Below the pieces are notes generated by a model. It saw only the letters and a program-made list of their open reading frames with translations. It made no database searches and was not told where the DNA came from. 64,000 bases of DNA, from NCBI GenBank assembly GCA_012103375.1, contig WLWX01000001.1, forward strand, positions 2,336,492 through 2,400,491, in the 5' to 3' direction. The position numbers and the translations under genes are program-made. This document shows, in pieces, positions 44,441 to 53,468 of the stretch; position 1 is the stretch's first letter; each line of letters starts with the position of its first letter. Origin of the DNA: Paracoccaceae bacterium (GTDB lineage: Bacteria > Pseudomonadota > Alphaproteobacteria > Rhodobacterales > Rhodobacteraceae).

Positions 44441-44446
44441 CGTTTG

Positions 44447-44920
44447 ATGTCAGAGTATTCCGATATTTCGCTGCGCAGCATTCTGGCGCGGGTAAGCTCC
44501 ATCGCCATGGTCGGCGTGTCGCCCAATCCGGTGCGGCCCAGCCATTATGTGGCACGGTATATGTCGCTGCGTGGCTATCGCGTTTACCCGGTCAATCCGG
44601 GGCATGCGGGTAAAATGCTGTTCGGGCGCACCGTATTGGAAAGGCTGAGCGACGTGCCGGAACCGGTTGATATGGTGGATATATTCCGAAAGTCAGACGC
44701 CGTACCTGCCATCGTAGATGATGCGCTGAAGCTGTTCCCGGATCTGGACGTCATCTGGATGCAGATCGGCGTGGAACACGCCGAAGCGGCGGCGAAAGCC
44801 GAGGCGCGCGGCGTCACCGTGATTCAGAACCGCTGCCCCAAACTCGAACACCAGCGCCTGTTCGGAGAGCTGCGCAAAGGCGGGTTTGCGACCGGGGTGA
44901 TCTCCTCCAGGCTTCGGTGA
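44447..44920 (+). CDS. CoA-binding domain protein (YccU-like)
   Basis: 157 residues from ATG at 44447; a TTG three bases upstream is possible. Rossmann-type CoA-binding domain with VGVSPNPVRPSHYVARYMSL, GYRVYPVNPGHAG and VIQNRCPKLEHQRL, as in the small CoA-binding proteins related to succinyl-CoA synthetase alpha. In many roseobacters it precedes an O-acetylhomoserine sulfhydrylase, which is absent here. The terminator at 44411-44440 lies immediately before the start. Confidence 0.88.
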   Translation: MSEYSDISLRSILARVSSIAMVGVSPNPVRPSHYVARYMSLRGYRVYPVNPGHAGKMLFGRTVLERLSDVPEPVDMVDIFRKSDAVPAIVDDALKLFPDLDVIWMQIGVEHAEAAAKAEARGVTVIQNRCPKLEHQRLFGELRKGGFATGVISSRLR

Positions 44921-44982
44921 GCGTGGGCAGTGCCGGAGCCTCCGGCGGGGATATTTGGAACAAGAAGATTTGGTTTTGTCAG

Positions 44983-45290
44983 TTACTTACGAGAATTTTT
45001 TTCTGTGATGCCTGAAGTATTCTGACGACGGTCGAGTTCTGCCAGTACATCGGACAACGGCACATCCCGCGCAGCCAGCATGACCAGCAGGTGATAGAGG
45101 ACGTCGGCAGCTTCGGCCATCAGCGCGGCGCGGTCGCCTTTGACGGCTTCGATGATCGCCTCAACGGCTTCCTCACCGAATTTTTCGGCGCATTTTTCCG
45201 GGCCTTTGGCCAGCAAGGCGGCGGTCCAGCTGGATTCCGGGTCGGCGGATTTGCGGGCCTCGATTGTGGCGGCGAGGGTTTCCAGAATAC

Positions 45291-45294
<4 letters not shown>
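44983..45294 (-). CDS. hisE: Phosphoribosyl-ATP pyrophosphatase
   Basis: 103 residues with the MazG-like helices and motif [33 protein letters not shown], which hold the Mg2+-binding E/D residues. Converts phosphoribosyl-ATP to phosphoribosyl-AMP, step 2 of histidine synthesis. Overlaps hisF by four bases. Confidence 0.95.
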
Positions 45295-46052
<758 letters not shown>

Positions 46053-46100
46053 GCCAGCGCTGTAGCGCGCCGGGCGCGCGGAAGGCAAGCCTCAGAAACC

Positions 46101-46631
46101 TCAGTAGTCCGAGGTTTCGCCGGTTCGGATCGCCCGGTCCAGCGTTTTCCAGACCCAGCTGTCCTGATCGGTGATGGCCGCACGGTCCGCGCGCGCAAGA
46201 TCCAGATTGCCAGCCTCGACATGGGCCTGTCCGCGATAGCTGCGCGCCAGGATGTTGCCGGGGTTCATGTCCAGCGCTTTTGCGTAGAAGGTCATGCCCT
46301 GTTCTACATCGCCGGATTTGCGATGAATGAATCCCAGATAGGTGAAGGCGCGGTCGTCCTGGGGCATCGCCGCGACAACGCGCAACGCCTCGTCATAGCG
46401 CCCGGCGTAGGCGAGTTCGCGCACGGCACTATAAAGCGTGTCTGGCGACAGGCGGGAATCTTCGGTGTCACCTTCGGGATCGACGCAAACTTCAGCCTCT
46501 TCATCCCAGACCTGGCCGTCAGTGCAATCTGTGGTGGTTGGCGTCGGGGTGGGCGGTTCGCTGCTGTCACTGCCCACAGCAAACACCGCACCGGGCATTG
46601 CCAGTGCGGCGGCAATCACGAAAAGGCGCAT
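46101..46631 (-). CDS. Secreted TPR-like protein with a cysteine-bounded DGxxWD motif
   Basis: 176 residues: signal peptide (LFVIAAALAMPGAVFA|VG), a T/P-rich linker, a short CTDGQVWDEEAEVCV module and then two to three TPR-like repeats (YDEALRVVAAM, GMTFYAKALDMNPGN). The cysteine module also occurs in the gene upstream. The protein should act in the periplasm; TPRs suggest protein contacts. Not a named family. Confidence 0.6.
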   Translation of the reverse strand: MRLFVIAAALAMPGAVFAVGSDSSEPPTPTPTTTDCTDGQVWDEEAEVCVDPEGDTEDSRLSPDTLYSAVRELAYAGRYDEALRVVAAMPQDDRAFTYLGFIHRKSGDVEQGMTFYAKALDMNPGNILARSYRGQAHVEAGNLDLARADRAAITDQDSWVWKTLDRAIRTGETSDY

Positions 46632-46635
46632 CAGA

Positions 46636-46806
46636 TCAGCCGGTTACGACAGGAACGCAGGCTTCCAGAGCGCTGTCCCACTGTGTGCCATCCATGCAAT
46701 TCGATGCGGTTTCGGTCTTGTGACCATAACCGCTGCACCCCATGGCTGCGGCCATGGATGGGGCCATGATGATCGAGATGACTGCCAGAATACTCGCGCG
46801 CTTCAT
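46636..46806 (-). CDS. Small secreted cysteine-containing protein
   Basis: 56 residues with signal peptide (KRASILAVISIIMAPSMAAA). The mature ~35 residues contain GCSGYGHKTETASNC and MDGTQWDSALEACV. Its CMDGTQWDSALEACV matches CTDGQVWDEEAEVCV of the downstream gene, so the two probably form a functional pair or a duplicated module. Four bases separate it from the next gene. Function unknown. Confidence 0.65.
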   Translation of the reverse strand: MKRASILAVISIIMAPSMAAAMGCSGYGHKTETASNCMDGTQWDSALEACVPVVTG

Positions 46807-46871
46807 TGGGCTTCGCCCTCCTGCTTGCCAAGAACACGAGAACCCTAGCATGGAATCAGCGACCGCCGTTG

Positions 46872-48188
46872 TCACGCATACGTGAGGTCGCCGAAGACCC
46901 GCGCGAAGATCGTTTCGACATGTTTGGTGTGATACCCAAGATCGAAGTGTTCCGCGATGCCATCTTTTCCAAGTACAGCAACAACTTCCTGGTCGCATTG
47001 CAATTCTTCCATGAAGTCTGCGCCCTGTTCCCAGACCTTCATCGCGTTGCGCTGAACCAGCTTATAGCTGTCTTCGCGGCTGACACCGGCCTGGGTCAGT
47101 GCCAGCAATACACGTTGTGAATGAACAAGGCCCCGGAACTGGTTGAGATTGCGCATCATATTTTCTGGATAGATCACCAACTTATCGATCAGCCCGGTCA
47201 AACGCCCCAGTGCAAAATCCAGCGTGATCGTTGCGTCGGGGCCGATGTTCCTTTCCACGGACGAATGCGAAATATCGCGTTCGTGCCACAGCGCCACGTT
47301 TTCCATCGCGGGCACCACGACCATGCGGACCAAACGGGCCAGGCCGGTCAGATTCTCGCTCAGCACCGGGTTGCGTTTGTGGGGCATCGCGGAGGATCCC
47401 TTTTGCCCTTTGGAGAAAAACTCCTCCGCTTCAAGCACTTCGGTACGTTGCAGGTGGCGGACCTCGGTTGCAATATTCTCGATGGAACTGGCGATGACGC
47501 CAAGGGTGGCGAAGAAGGCGGCGTGGCGGTCGCGCGGGATGACCTGAGTGGAGATCGGCTCGGGCGTCAGGCCCAGTTTTTCGCAGACATGCGCCTCGAC
47601 CGCCGGGGCGATATTGGCGAAGGTGCCGACCGCGCCGGACACCGCTCCGGTGGCGATTTCTTCCCGGGCCGTCCGCAGGCGGGTGCGTCCGCGATCCATC
47701 TCGGCATAGAACCGCGCGAATTTCAGACCCATGGTGACGGGTTCGGCGTGGATGCCGTGGCTGCGCCCGATGCAGACGTCCATTTTGTGTTCCAGCGCGC
47801 GGCGCTTTAAAGCGTCCAGCAGCGTATCCATATCGGCCAGCAGCAGGTCGGCGGCGCGCACCAGTTGGACGTTGAAGCAGGTGTCCAGAACGTCCGAACT
47901 GGTCATGCCCTGGTGGACAAAACGCGCCTCATCCGCACCGACGTGTTCGGCCAGGTGGGTCAGGAATGCGATGACGTCATGTTTGGTGACGGCCTCAATC
48001 TCGTCAATCCGGGCCACGTCGAAGTCCACGTCCTTGGCCTTCCATACCGCTGCGGCATTTTCGCGCGGAATCACCCCAAGGTCGGCCTGGGCGTCGCAGG
48101 CGTGGGCCTCGATCTCGTACCAGATGCGGAATTTGGTTTCGGGGGACCAGATCGCCACCATGTCGGGGCGGGAATAACGCGGGATCAT
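46872..48188 (-). CDS. purB: Adenylosuccinate lyase
   Basis: 438 residues. The fumarase/aspartase-superfamily signature GSSAMPHKRNP, the active-site histidine region (GRSHGIHAEPVTMG) and MTSSDVLDT are all present. PurB acts twice: SAICAR to AICAR and adenylosuccinate to AMP. The usual opening IPRYSRPDMVAIW confirms the start. Confidence 0.97.
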   Translation of the reverse strand: MIPRYSRPDMVAIWSPETKFRIWYEIEAHACDAQADLGVIPRENAAAVWKAKDVDFDVARIDEIEAVTKHDVIAFLTHLAEHVGADEARFVHQGMTSSDVLDTCFNVQLVRAADLLLADMDTLLDALKRRALEHKMDVCIGRSHGIHAEPVTMGLKFARFYAEMDRGRTRLRTAREEIATGAVSGAVGTFANIAPAVEAHVCEKLGLTPEPISTQVIPRDRHAAFFATLGVIASSIENIATEVRHLQRTEVLEAEEFFSKGQKGSSAMPHKRNPVLSENLTGLARLVRMVVVPAMENVALWHERDISHSSVERNIGPDATITLDFALGRLTGLIDKLVIYPENMMRNLNQFRGLVHSQRVLLALTQAGVSREDSYKLVQRNAMKVWEQGADFMEELQCDQEVVAVLGKDGIAEHFDLGYHTKHVETIFARVFGDLTYA

Positions 48189-48266
48189 GTCGCGGCCTTT
48201 TGAATTGAGGGCTGTTTGGCGCGGTCATAGACTGGGGCGCGACAGTCTACAAGTTGGGGCAGGGCG

Positions 48267-48593
48267 ATGCGGGCAGCAATACTCGTGATACTGATGGCAG
48301 CACCGGCAGTGGCGCAGGAGTGGGCGCCGATGACCGGTGATCAGATTCAGGCAGCGTTGGAGGATCGCAAACTGTATTACGACGGCGCCGAACAGGAATT
48401 TCATGCCTCGGGCCAGACAACCTATGTCGCGGGTCGTCCCAGCCTGGGCAGTTGGGCGGTGCGGGCAGATCAGTATTGCAGCCAATGGCCCCCGAACGAC
48501 CAGTGGGAATGTTATGACATGGAAAGCGCGACCGGCGCGGTGCGGTTTCTGGACGCCTATGGCAATATCACCGAAGGGCGCTACGACAAGTGA
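48267..48593 (+). CDS. Conserved secreted protein of unknown function
   Basis: 108 residues with signal peptide (AAILVILMAAPAVAQ|EW) and two cysteines (QYCSQWPPNDQWECYDM). Roseobacters contain many such W/Y-rich secreted proteins. Overlaps the next gene by four bases (GTGA), so they are likely to be co-translated. Confidence 0.7.
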   Translation: MRAAILVILMAAPAVAQEWAPMTGDQIQAALEDRKLYYDGAEQEFHASGQTTYVAGRPSLGSWAVRADQYCSQWPPNDQWECYDMESATGAVRFLDAYGNITEGRYDK

Positions 48594-48994
48594 GGCATCT
48601 GGCAGATTTTGCCGGCGACTGGCTGTTAGAGCGTCGGATCGAGGATCATCGCGCAGGCGAAACCGGCGCCTTCACCGGAACAGCGACGCTTAATGAAACG
48701 CCGGACTGCTGGATCTGGGCCGAGCATGGGCAGCTTTCCATGGCCGGACGCGCGCCGGTATCGGCCGTGCGGCGGTATCGCTGGGCCGAACCGGAACCCG
48801 GCCGGATTGAGGTCAGTTTTGCGGACGGCAGGCCGTTTCACCGCATTCTGGACACGGCCCGCCATGATTGCGCGCCCGATACCTATGATGTGACGTATGA
48901 GTTTGCCGACTGGCCGGTCTGGCAGGCCATCTGGCGGGTCCGCGGTCCGCGCAAGGACTATTTGATGTCCACCCGGCATCGCCGCCCGGGCTGA
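48590..48994 (+). CDS. DUF6314-like protein
   Basis: 134 residues starting at GTG 48590. The arrangement LADFAGDWLLERRIEDHRAG, GTATLNET and later HDCAPDTYDVTYEF matches a lipocalin-like domain (DUF6314) of Rhodobacterales with conserved tryptophans and a CxPDxY segment. No signal sequence. Ligand unknown. Confidence 0.65.
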   Translation: MRHLADFAGDWLLERRIEDHRAGETGAFTGTATLNETPDCWIWAEHGQLSMAGRAPVSAVRRYRWAEPEPGRIEVSFADGRPFHRILDTARHDCAPDTYDVTYEFADWPVWQAIWRVRGPRKDYLMSTRHRRPG

Positions 48995-49066
48995 GGCTGG
49001 CACTTGCGCCCCCTCGCGCGCTGCGGCACAACCGTGCAAAATTACTGACAGTGAAAGGCAAAGGGC

Positions 49067-49654
49067 ATGAACGACAGAGTTTTGGCCGAGGCGATCGGCC
49101 CGGCAAGCGGCACACAGTTGCGGATCAAACAGGTGGTTCTGGTGGTGCTTGGCATCGCTGCGCTGGCGATTGCCGCAAAAATCCGGGTGCCGATGTGGCC
49201 GGTGCCAATCACCATGGGCACCTTCGCGGTGCTGACGGTTGGCGCGACCTATGGCGCGCGCCTGGGGCTTGTGACGATCCTTGGGTACATGCTGATCGGC
49301 GCGCTTGGCTTTGATGTCTTCGCCGGTTCCTCGGCCGAGAAATTTGGTCTGTCCTATATGATGGGCGGCACCGGGGGCTATCTGGTCGGATATGTGCTGG
49401 CGGTTGCCGCGCTTGGTGCGCTGGCGCGGGCCGGATGGGATCGCTCGGTCGGCAAGATGGCTGCCGCACTGCTGATCGGCAATGTGCTGATCTATGTCCC
49501 GGGCATCCTGTGGCTGGGCCAGTTGTTTGGCTGGGATCAGCCGATCCTGGCCTGGGGTCTGTGGCCGTTCCTGATCGGCGACGCGGTGAAACTGGTGCTG
49601 GCAGCATTGCTGGTGCCCGCGCTGTGGAAACTGGTCGGCGACGCCCGTACCTGA
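49067..49654 (+). CDS. bioY: Biotin transporter substrate-binding component BioY
   Basis: 195 residues, six membrane helices and the BioY motifs (RVPMWPVPITMGTFAVLTVGA, MMGGTGGYLVGYVLA). BioY is the S component of ECF-type biotin uptake; bioM and bioN are not adjacent, so it uses shared ECF parts or works alone. It is followed by a strong terminator. Confidence 0.93.
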   Translation: MNDRVLAEAIGPASGTQLRIKQVVLVVLGIAALAIAAKIRVPMWPVPITMGTFAVLTVGATYGARLGLVTILGYMLIGALGFDVFAGSSAEKFGLSYMMGGTGGYLVGYVLAVAALGALARAGWDRSVGKMAAALLIGNVLIYVPGILWLGQLFGWDQPILAWGLWPFLIGDAVKLVLAALLVPALWKLVGDART

Positions 49655-49680
49655 CCTGCCTGCAACGGATTGAACTTAGC

Positions 49681-49714
49681 GAGGCGCGCCACTGGCGCGC
49701 CTCGTTTCGTTTTG
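49681..49714 (+). terminator. Rho-independent terminator after bioY
   Basis: Ten perfect pairs GAGGCGCGCC and GGCGCGCCTC around ACT, followed by GTTTCGTTTT. Located 26 bp after the bioY stop. Because the stem is symmetric it might also serve the convergent transcript, but the T-rich tail favours the plus strand. Confidence 0.85.
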
Positions 49715-49796
49715 GGCAAGCTATGTTGCAGTTTGCCCCTGCGCCCGGTACGCGCCGTAAGGCGCAGGGCGCGCGCCGGACCGGTCCCGCCGGTCA

Positions 49797-49880
49797 GGCG
49801 CTGGTCTGATCTTGGCGCTTCCAAGCGCGTTGACGGCCAAACCTGAGCCATAAATCATGCAAACTCTACGGTGCAGCGCC
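49797..49880 (-). repeat. 84-bp dispersed intergenic repeat, copy B
   Basis: Reverse-orientation counterpart of 43461-43544. The central GTTTGCATGATTTATGGCTC and TTTGGCCGTCAA are shared with only scattered mismatches. On the plus strand both copies are preceded by a similar GC-rich motif (GCGCGC then CGGACCGGT), so only the core appears flipped. It lies between bioY and the OsmC fusion gene. Confidence 0.75.
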
Positions 49881-49943
49881 GTATCGCCATTGTCCACGCC
49901 AAGCCACCAACGACGCACAACTCAAAAATTCTTACCGCACGCC

Positions 49944-51152
49944 CTAAGCCAACGACGTCTTCACATGGCTTGCTCTTTCCAATGTCCGGTGCACCGGGCA
50001 TTTGTCGGCAATTTCCAGCAGCTTGTTGCGCTGTTCGCCCGTCAGATCGCCGCTCAGCGTGATTTTGCGTGTGAACGTGTCGACCTTGGTATCGCCCGTC
50101 TCGGCGTCCTGCGCGTGGACCTTGTCATGGGTCACATCAACGCTGATGTGGTCCAGCGGCCAGTTCTTGCGCCGGGCATACATCCGAATCGTCATCGAGG
50201 TGCAGGCCCCAAGACCGGCGGCAAGAAACCCATAGGGTGTCAGGCCGCGATTGGTGCCGCCATATGCTTCGGGCTCGTCGGCCAGAACGTGGTGCGCCGG
50301 ACCGGCGTTCACGTCTTGCAGGAACCCCGCCGGGTCGGACTCGGCGACGCGGACCACGCCTTCGGGCGCGCCGGGCGGCGGCGCGGGCGGTGTCAGATTC
50401 AGATACCGCCCGACCCAGGCGGCAATCACCTCGGCGGCGTATTCGGCGTCTTCGGGTCGGGTGATCAGATGATCGGCTTCGTCCAGCGTTACAAAGCTTT
50501 TGGGATGTTTGGCGGCCATGAAAATATCGCTGGCATTCTCGATCCCGACGATGCGGTCCTTGGGCGCATGCAAAACCAGAAGCGCACGGTGCAGGGCCGC
50601 GATATCGGGTCCGAGGGATTCGGCGCTGACATCCTCAACAAAGTCGCGGCCAATGGTCACCGGTCGCCCGCCCAGGTTGACCTCGGCCTTGCCATCGCGA
50701 CGGATTTGATCAAGTGCGTGGCCAAAGTTGTGGGTGACATGGGCCGGTTCGAACGGTGCGCCGATGGTGGCGACGGCCTTGACGCTGTCGATCTGTCCGG
50801 CAGCTTTCAGCACCGCCGCACCGCCCAGCGAATGACCGATCAGCAGGTCGGGCGCGTGGCCCATGGATTTCAGATGCTGCGCAGCGGAGGTCAGATCGCC
50901 AACATTGCCGGTGAATGTGGTGTTGCCGAATTCGCCGCCCGAATGGCCTAGACCGGTGAAATCAAACCGCAACACCGCAATGCCCATGCCGGCCAGGCGC
51001 GCCGAAATGCGGCGTGCGGCGGGGATGTTCTTGGAACAGGTGAAGCAATGCGCAAACAGCGCTGTTGCCAGATGCGGCCCCTCTGGCAGGTCGAACCGCG
51101 CGGCCAGTTCGTCGCCACCATGGCCGGTAAATGTAATGCGTTCGGTTGGCAT
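49944..51152 (-). CDS. Fusion of alpha/beta hydrolase and OsmC-like peroxidase domain
   Basis: 402 residues from ATG 51152. The N-terminal ~255 residues are an alpha/beta hydrolase with nucleophile elbow GHSLGGAA and a late catalytic His in LDEADHL. The C-terminal ~140 residues are OsmC-like, with the two redox cysteines in GLGACTSMT and KCPVHRTL. OsmC proteins reduce organic hydroperoxides; the fused hydrolase may release or supply an ester or acyl hydroperoxide. This fusion is widespread in Proteobacteria. Confidence 0.9.
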   Translation of the reverse strand: MPTERITFTGHGGDELAARFDLPEGPHLATALFAHCFTCSKNIPAARRISARLAGMGIAVLRFDFTGLGHSGGEFGNTTFTGNVGDLTSAAQHLKSMGHAPDLLIGHSLGGAAVLKAAGQIDSVKAVATIGAPFEPAHVTHNFGHALDQIRRDGKAEVNLGGRPVTIGRDFVEDVSAESLGPDIAALHRALLVLHAPKDRIVGIENASDIFMAAKHPKSFVTLDEADHLITRPEDAEYAAEVIAAWVGRYLNLTPPAPPPGAPEGVVRVAESDPAGFLQDVNAGPAHHVLADEPEAYGGTNRGLTPYGFLAAGLGACTSMTIRMYARRKNWPLDHISVDVTHDKVHAQDAETGDTKVDTFTRKITLSGDLTGEQRNKLLEIADKCPVHRTLERASHVKTSLA

Positions 51153-51393
51153 GCTGTCCCCTTGATGTCTTGCCCCGCGGCGAAAGTGATCCCACCAGCG
51201 CCCCCGGACAAGGGCGGAACCGGGCAGGTCACGGCAAGGTGACGCCCTGCGAGGTGGTCTGTGCACCCGTACCGCCACCCCGCGACCCGGAGGCGCGCGA
51301 TGGCGCAACACTCGGTTTACCAATACCGCAGATCACCCGCCGCCGTTGACCGGGCCCCCTTACGCCGTGGGTACGGGCTGAAACGGGGGTGAG

Positions 51394-51645
51394 ATGTCCG
51401 AACAACTGACCGATTCTGAGATTGCGCCCTTCCGGGAATTGCTGGTGCATCGCGATGGGCTGAATGTAATTGCCGAATTGCGCCCCCATATCGACCAGCT
51501 GAAGGCCGAGGCGGAATACCGCGCCGCGCGCCGTCTGGTGCTGCAAACCTGGCGCCGGGCAGTGATCTTTCTGGGCGGCTTTATCGCAGCCCTGATCGTG
51601 CTGAAGGATTATCTGCGTGAAATCACACGGTGGATCGCCTCATGA
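51394..51645 (+). CDS. Small membrane protein, unknown
   Basis: 83 residues. A charged N-terminal part (SEQLTDSEIAPFRELL, then a helix with several acidic and basic residues) leads into one transmembrane helix, VIFLGGFIAALIVLKDYL. This resembles small membrane proteins encoded near phage/GTA or transport genes, but nothing definite can be said. Overlaps the next gene by four bases. Confidence 0.6.
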   Translation: MSEQLTDSEIAPFRELLVHRDGLNVIAELRPHIDQLKAEAEYRAARRLVLQTWRRAVIFLGGFIAALIVLKDYLREITRWIAS

Positions 51646-52184
51646 AAATACGCGATTTGCTGAAAGTGTCGCGCCGGACCGAGCTTTGGGTGCTGGCGTT
51701 TGCGATACTCGTGCTGGTGCCCGAATTCTGGACCCGCTGGTACGAAGCACGGTTTTTCCCGGTCATCACGCGGCTGGAGGTGACCGGCATCCTTGCCGAA
51801 CCTGAGGGCAGCGTGATCATCGGGCGGGCGCGCCGCCTGCGCAATTGCAACTGGGTCGAAACCCGCTGGTGGCTGGGGCGGCGCGGTGAACAGCGGGTGC
51901 CTGTGGTTGTGGAGTTCCGCGATCCGCCGCAGATAAGATCCGAAGGCGAAACCGGCTGGGTCGGGATGGTTGTCCAGGGCATGCTGCCCGATCAGGTTTT
52001 GCGCAACTCACACTCTGACGTGGTCTACCGCTGCTATGGCGGGCCCTGGTCGGGGTTGGAAACGATCGTGCCGTTCTACGACGGCGTCGGCCAGGACATC
52101 GGCCTGCTAGAGGCGGATCGCCAACAACAGCTTCTTGATGCGGTCGAAGGATTGCGCAACCGCGTGGATGAGGTCGCCCCCTGA
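51642..52184 (+). CDS. Membrane-anchored protein of unknown function
   Basis: 180 residues from ATG 51642 in ATGA overlap with the previous gene; a hydrophobic segment (TELWVLAFAILVLVPEFW) is followed by a hydrophilic domain with NCNWVETRWW and DVVYRCYGGPW. Two cysteines lie in the second half. Probably a two-gene membrane unit with 51394-51645. No family recognised. Confidence 0.55.
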   Translation: MKIRDLLKVSRRTELWVLAFAILVLVPEFWTRWYEARFFPVITRLEVTGILAEPEGSVIIGRARRLRNCNWVETRWWLGRRGEQRVPVVVEFRDPPQIRSEGETGWVGMVVQGMLPDQVLRNSHSDVVYRCYGGPWSGLETIVPFYDGVGQDIGLLEADRQQQLLDAVEGLRNRVDEVAP

Positions 52185-52320
52185 CCACACGAATCCCACA
52201 GATTTGGATTTCGAGGGTCCCGACCTGACATCTGACCGGAACCAACCTTGGCGGTCCTCGCCGAGGATTTCGCCAAAGATCCCAGCAAAACAATGAAATA
52301 CAAGTCGGAATGCCGGGGGG

Positions 52321-52397
52321 TGGTAGGCCCGGAGGGACTCGAACCCCCAACCAAAGCGTTATGAGCGCTCTGCTCTAACCAATTGAGCTACAGGCCC
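52321..52397 (-). tRNA. tRNA with CAT anticodon (Ile2 more likely than Met)
   Basis: Minus strand: acceptor GGGCCTG with CGGGCCT, D-arm TAGCTCAATTGG, anticodon loop CTCATAA, T-loop TTCGAGT, discriminator A and encoded CCA. Elongator Met and Ile2 tRNAs share this anticodon; the body (GCGCTCATAACGC, TTTGGTTG) looks like the lysidine-modified Ile2 type. It is not an initiator tRNA: that would carry the C1-A72 mismatch. Confidence 0.85.
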
Positions 52398-52534
52398 GCC
52401 TGACAGATGGGCTACCAGACGCGGGGGCGTGGTCAAGTGCTGTGGTGCGTGGCGAAGACAAAAACGCCCGGCAGAGCTGGGCTGCCGGGCGCGTGTTTGT
52501 GCAAATCCGCCCCCCGAAAGGGCCGCAGGTTTGC

Positions 52535-52660
52535 TTAGCTTTCCGCTTCCATCATGGAGTCGTCCATCATCATGGAATCATCCATCATATCGTCGCCATG
52601 GGGTTCACAGGCAGCAAGGCCAAGAACCATGGCGGCGGCGGCGATCAGTTTCAGTGTCAT
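52535..52660 (-). CDS. Small lipoprotein with DDSMM repeats
   Basis: 41 residues: MTLKLIAAAAMVLGLAAC then EPHGDDMMDDSMMMDDSMM. The lipobox LAAC is perfect, so the mature form would be a lipid-anchored peptide of 24 residues, made almost only of Asp, Met and Ser. The methionine/acid pattern suggests metal (copper or silver) binding, but that is inference. GGAGATGTGAC places the RBS 6 bases upstream. The rest of the gap 52398-52865 holds nothing else I can support. Confidence 0.65.
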   Translation of the reverse strand: MTLKLIAAAAMVLGLAACEPHGDDMMDDSMMMDDSMMEAES

Positions 52661-52865
52661 GTCACATCTCCCTCGTTGACAAGGGCGATGGTCGATTTTT
52701 CTCAATATTTGTCAATGCTTAGCGCCTGACGTGTGCGTGAAGGGTCTGACGAAACCGTGATGGCGGCGTGATCGAAGCGTCAGGGGCGCAGGTTCACGGA
52801 GCGGGGATTCAGCCGCTTGACGGTCAACTCCGCGCACCGCAGTCAAGCAATCAATGATCCTGATC

Positions 52866-53321
52866 TCATCGCGCGGCATAGGCGTTCATGAGGGTCTGAA
52901 GCGCTTCATAAGACTCCGGGTATCTTGCATAGCTGTGCACGGCGGGCACATTGGCCCATGGGATCTTCTCATCGGTCATCACCTCGACGAAGGGGTCAAA
53001 CGATGCCGCATCGTCCAGTACCGATGTCCGCAGGTTGATCCGCTGCGGGGCGCCCTCAATCTGCGAATAGACAAAATTCAGGCAGGATTTGCAGAAATAG
53101 TGCGCCCGTCCGCCTGTCCCAAGGCCGCCTTTGATCACCGCTCCGGTGCAAGAAAACGCATCACGCGGAAACATCGTGGTCAGTGAAAACGCGCTCGCCG
53201 TCAATTTCTGACAGCCGCGACAGTGGCACGCCAAAGTCAAAAGCGGCGCCGCTGTCAATGTGACCTGCACGGCCCCGCAGAGGCAGGCACCAGTAATGGG
53301 TGGGTCAGGATGCTCCATCAT
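52866..53321 (-). CDS. GFA (glutathione-dependent formaldehyde-activating) family protein
   Basis: 151 residues. Zinc-binding sites CLCGAV, CHCRGCQK and FCKSC are in the usual order for the GFA/CENP-V fold. Members bind glutathione adducts or act on S-hydroxymethyl-glutathione, but many have no known role. A start at the second Met (53318) is equally good. Divergent from purM. Confidence 0.85.
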   Translation of the reverse strand: MMEHPDPPITGACLCGAVQVTLTAAPLLTLACHCRGCQKLTASAFSLTTMFPRDAFSCTGAVIKGGLGTGGRAHYFCKSCLNFVYSQIEGAPQRINLRTSVLDDAASFDPFVEVMTDEKIPWANVPAVHSYARYPESYEALQTLMNAYAAR

Positions 53322-53468
53322 GGATCTTTCGTTCTTTTGAGGTTTCTGGGACGGATAACAGGGGCGTTTTGCAACGGGCCAATGGGCAGGGTCATCCGCA
53401 TCGCCTGATCAGTTGCACCGCCGCGGCGAACCCGGTAACCCCGCGCACAGACCAGCGGGGGACGACAG

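Noticed and set aside
44262-44446. SAM-II or other known riboswitch upstream of the CoA-binding gene
   Set aside because: Sulfur-metabolism genes follow this gene in some relatives, but the sequence here does not show the SAM-II pseudoknot and metY is absent.
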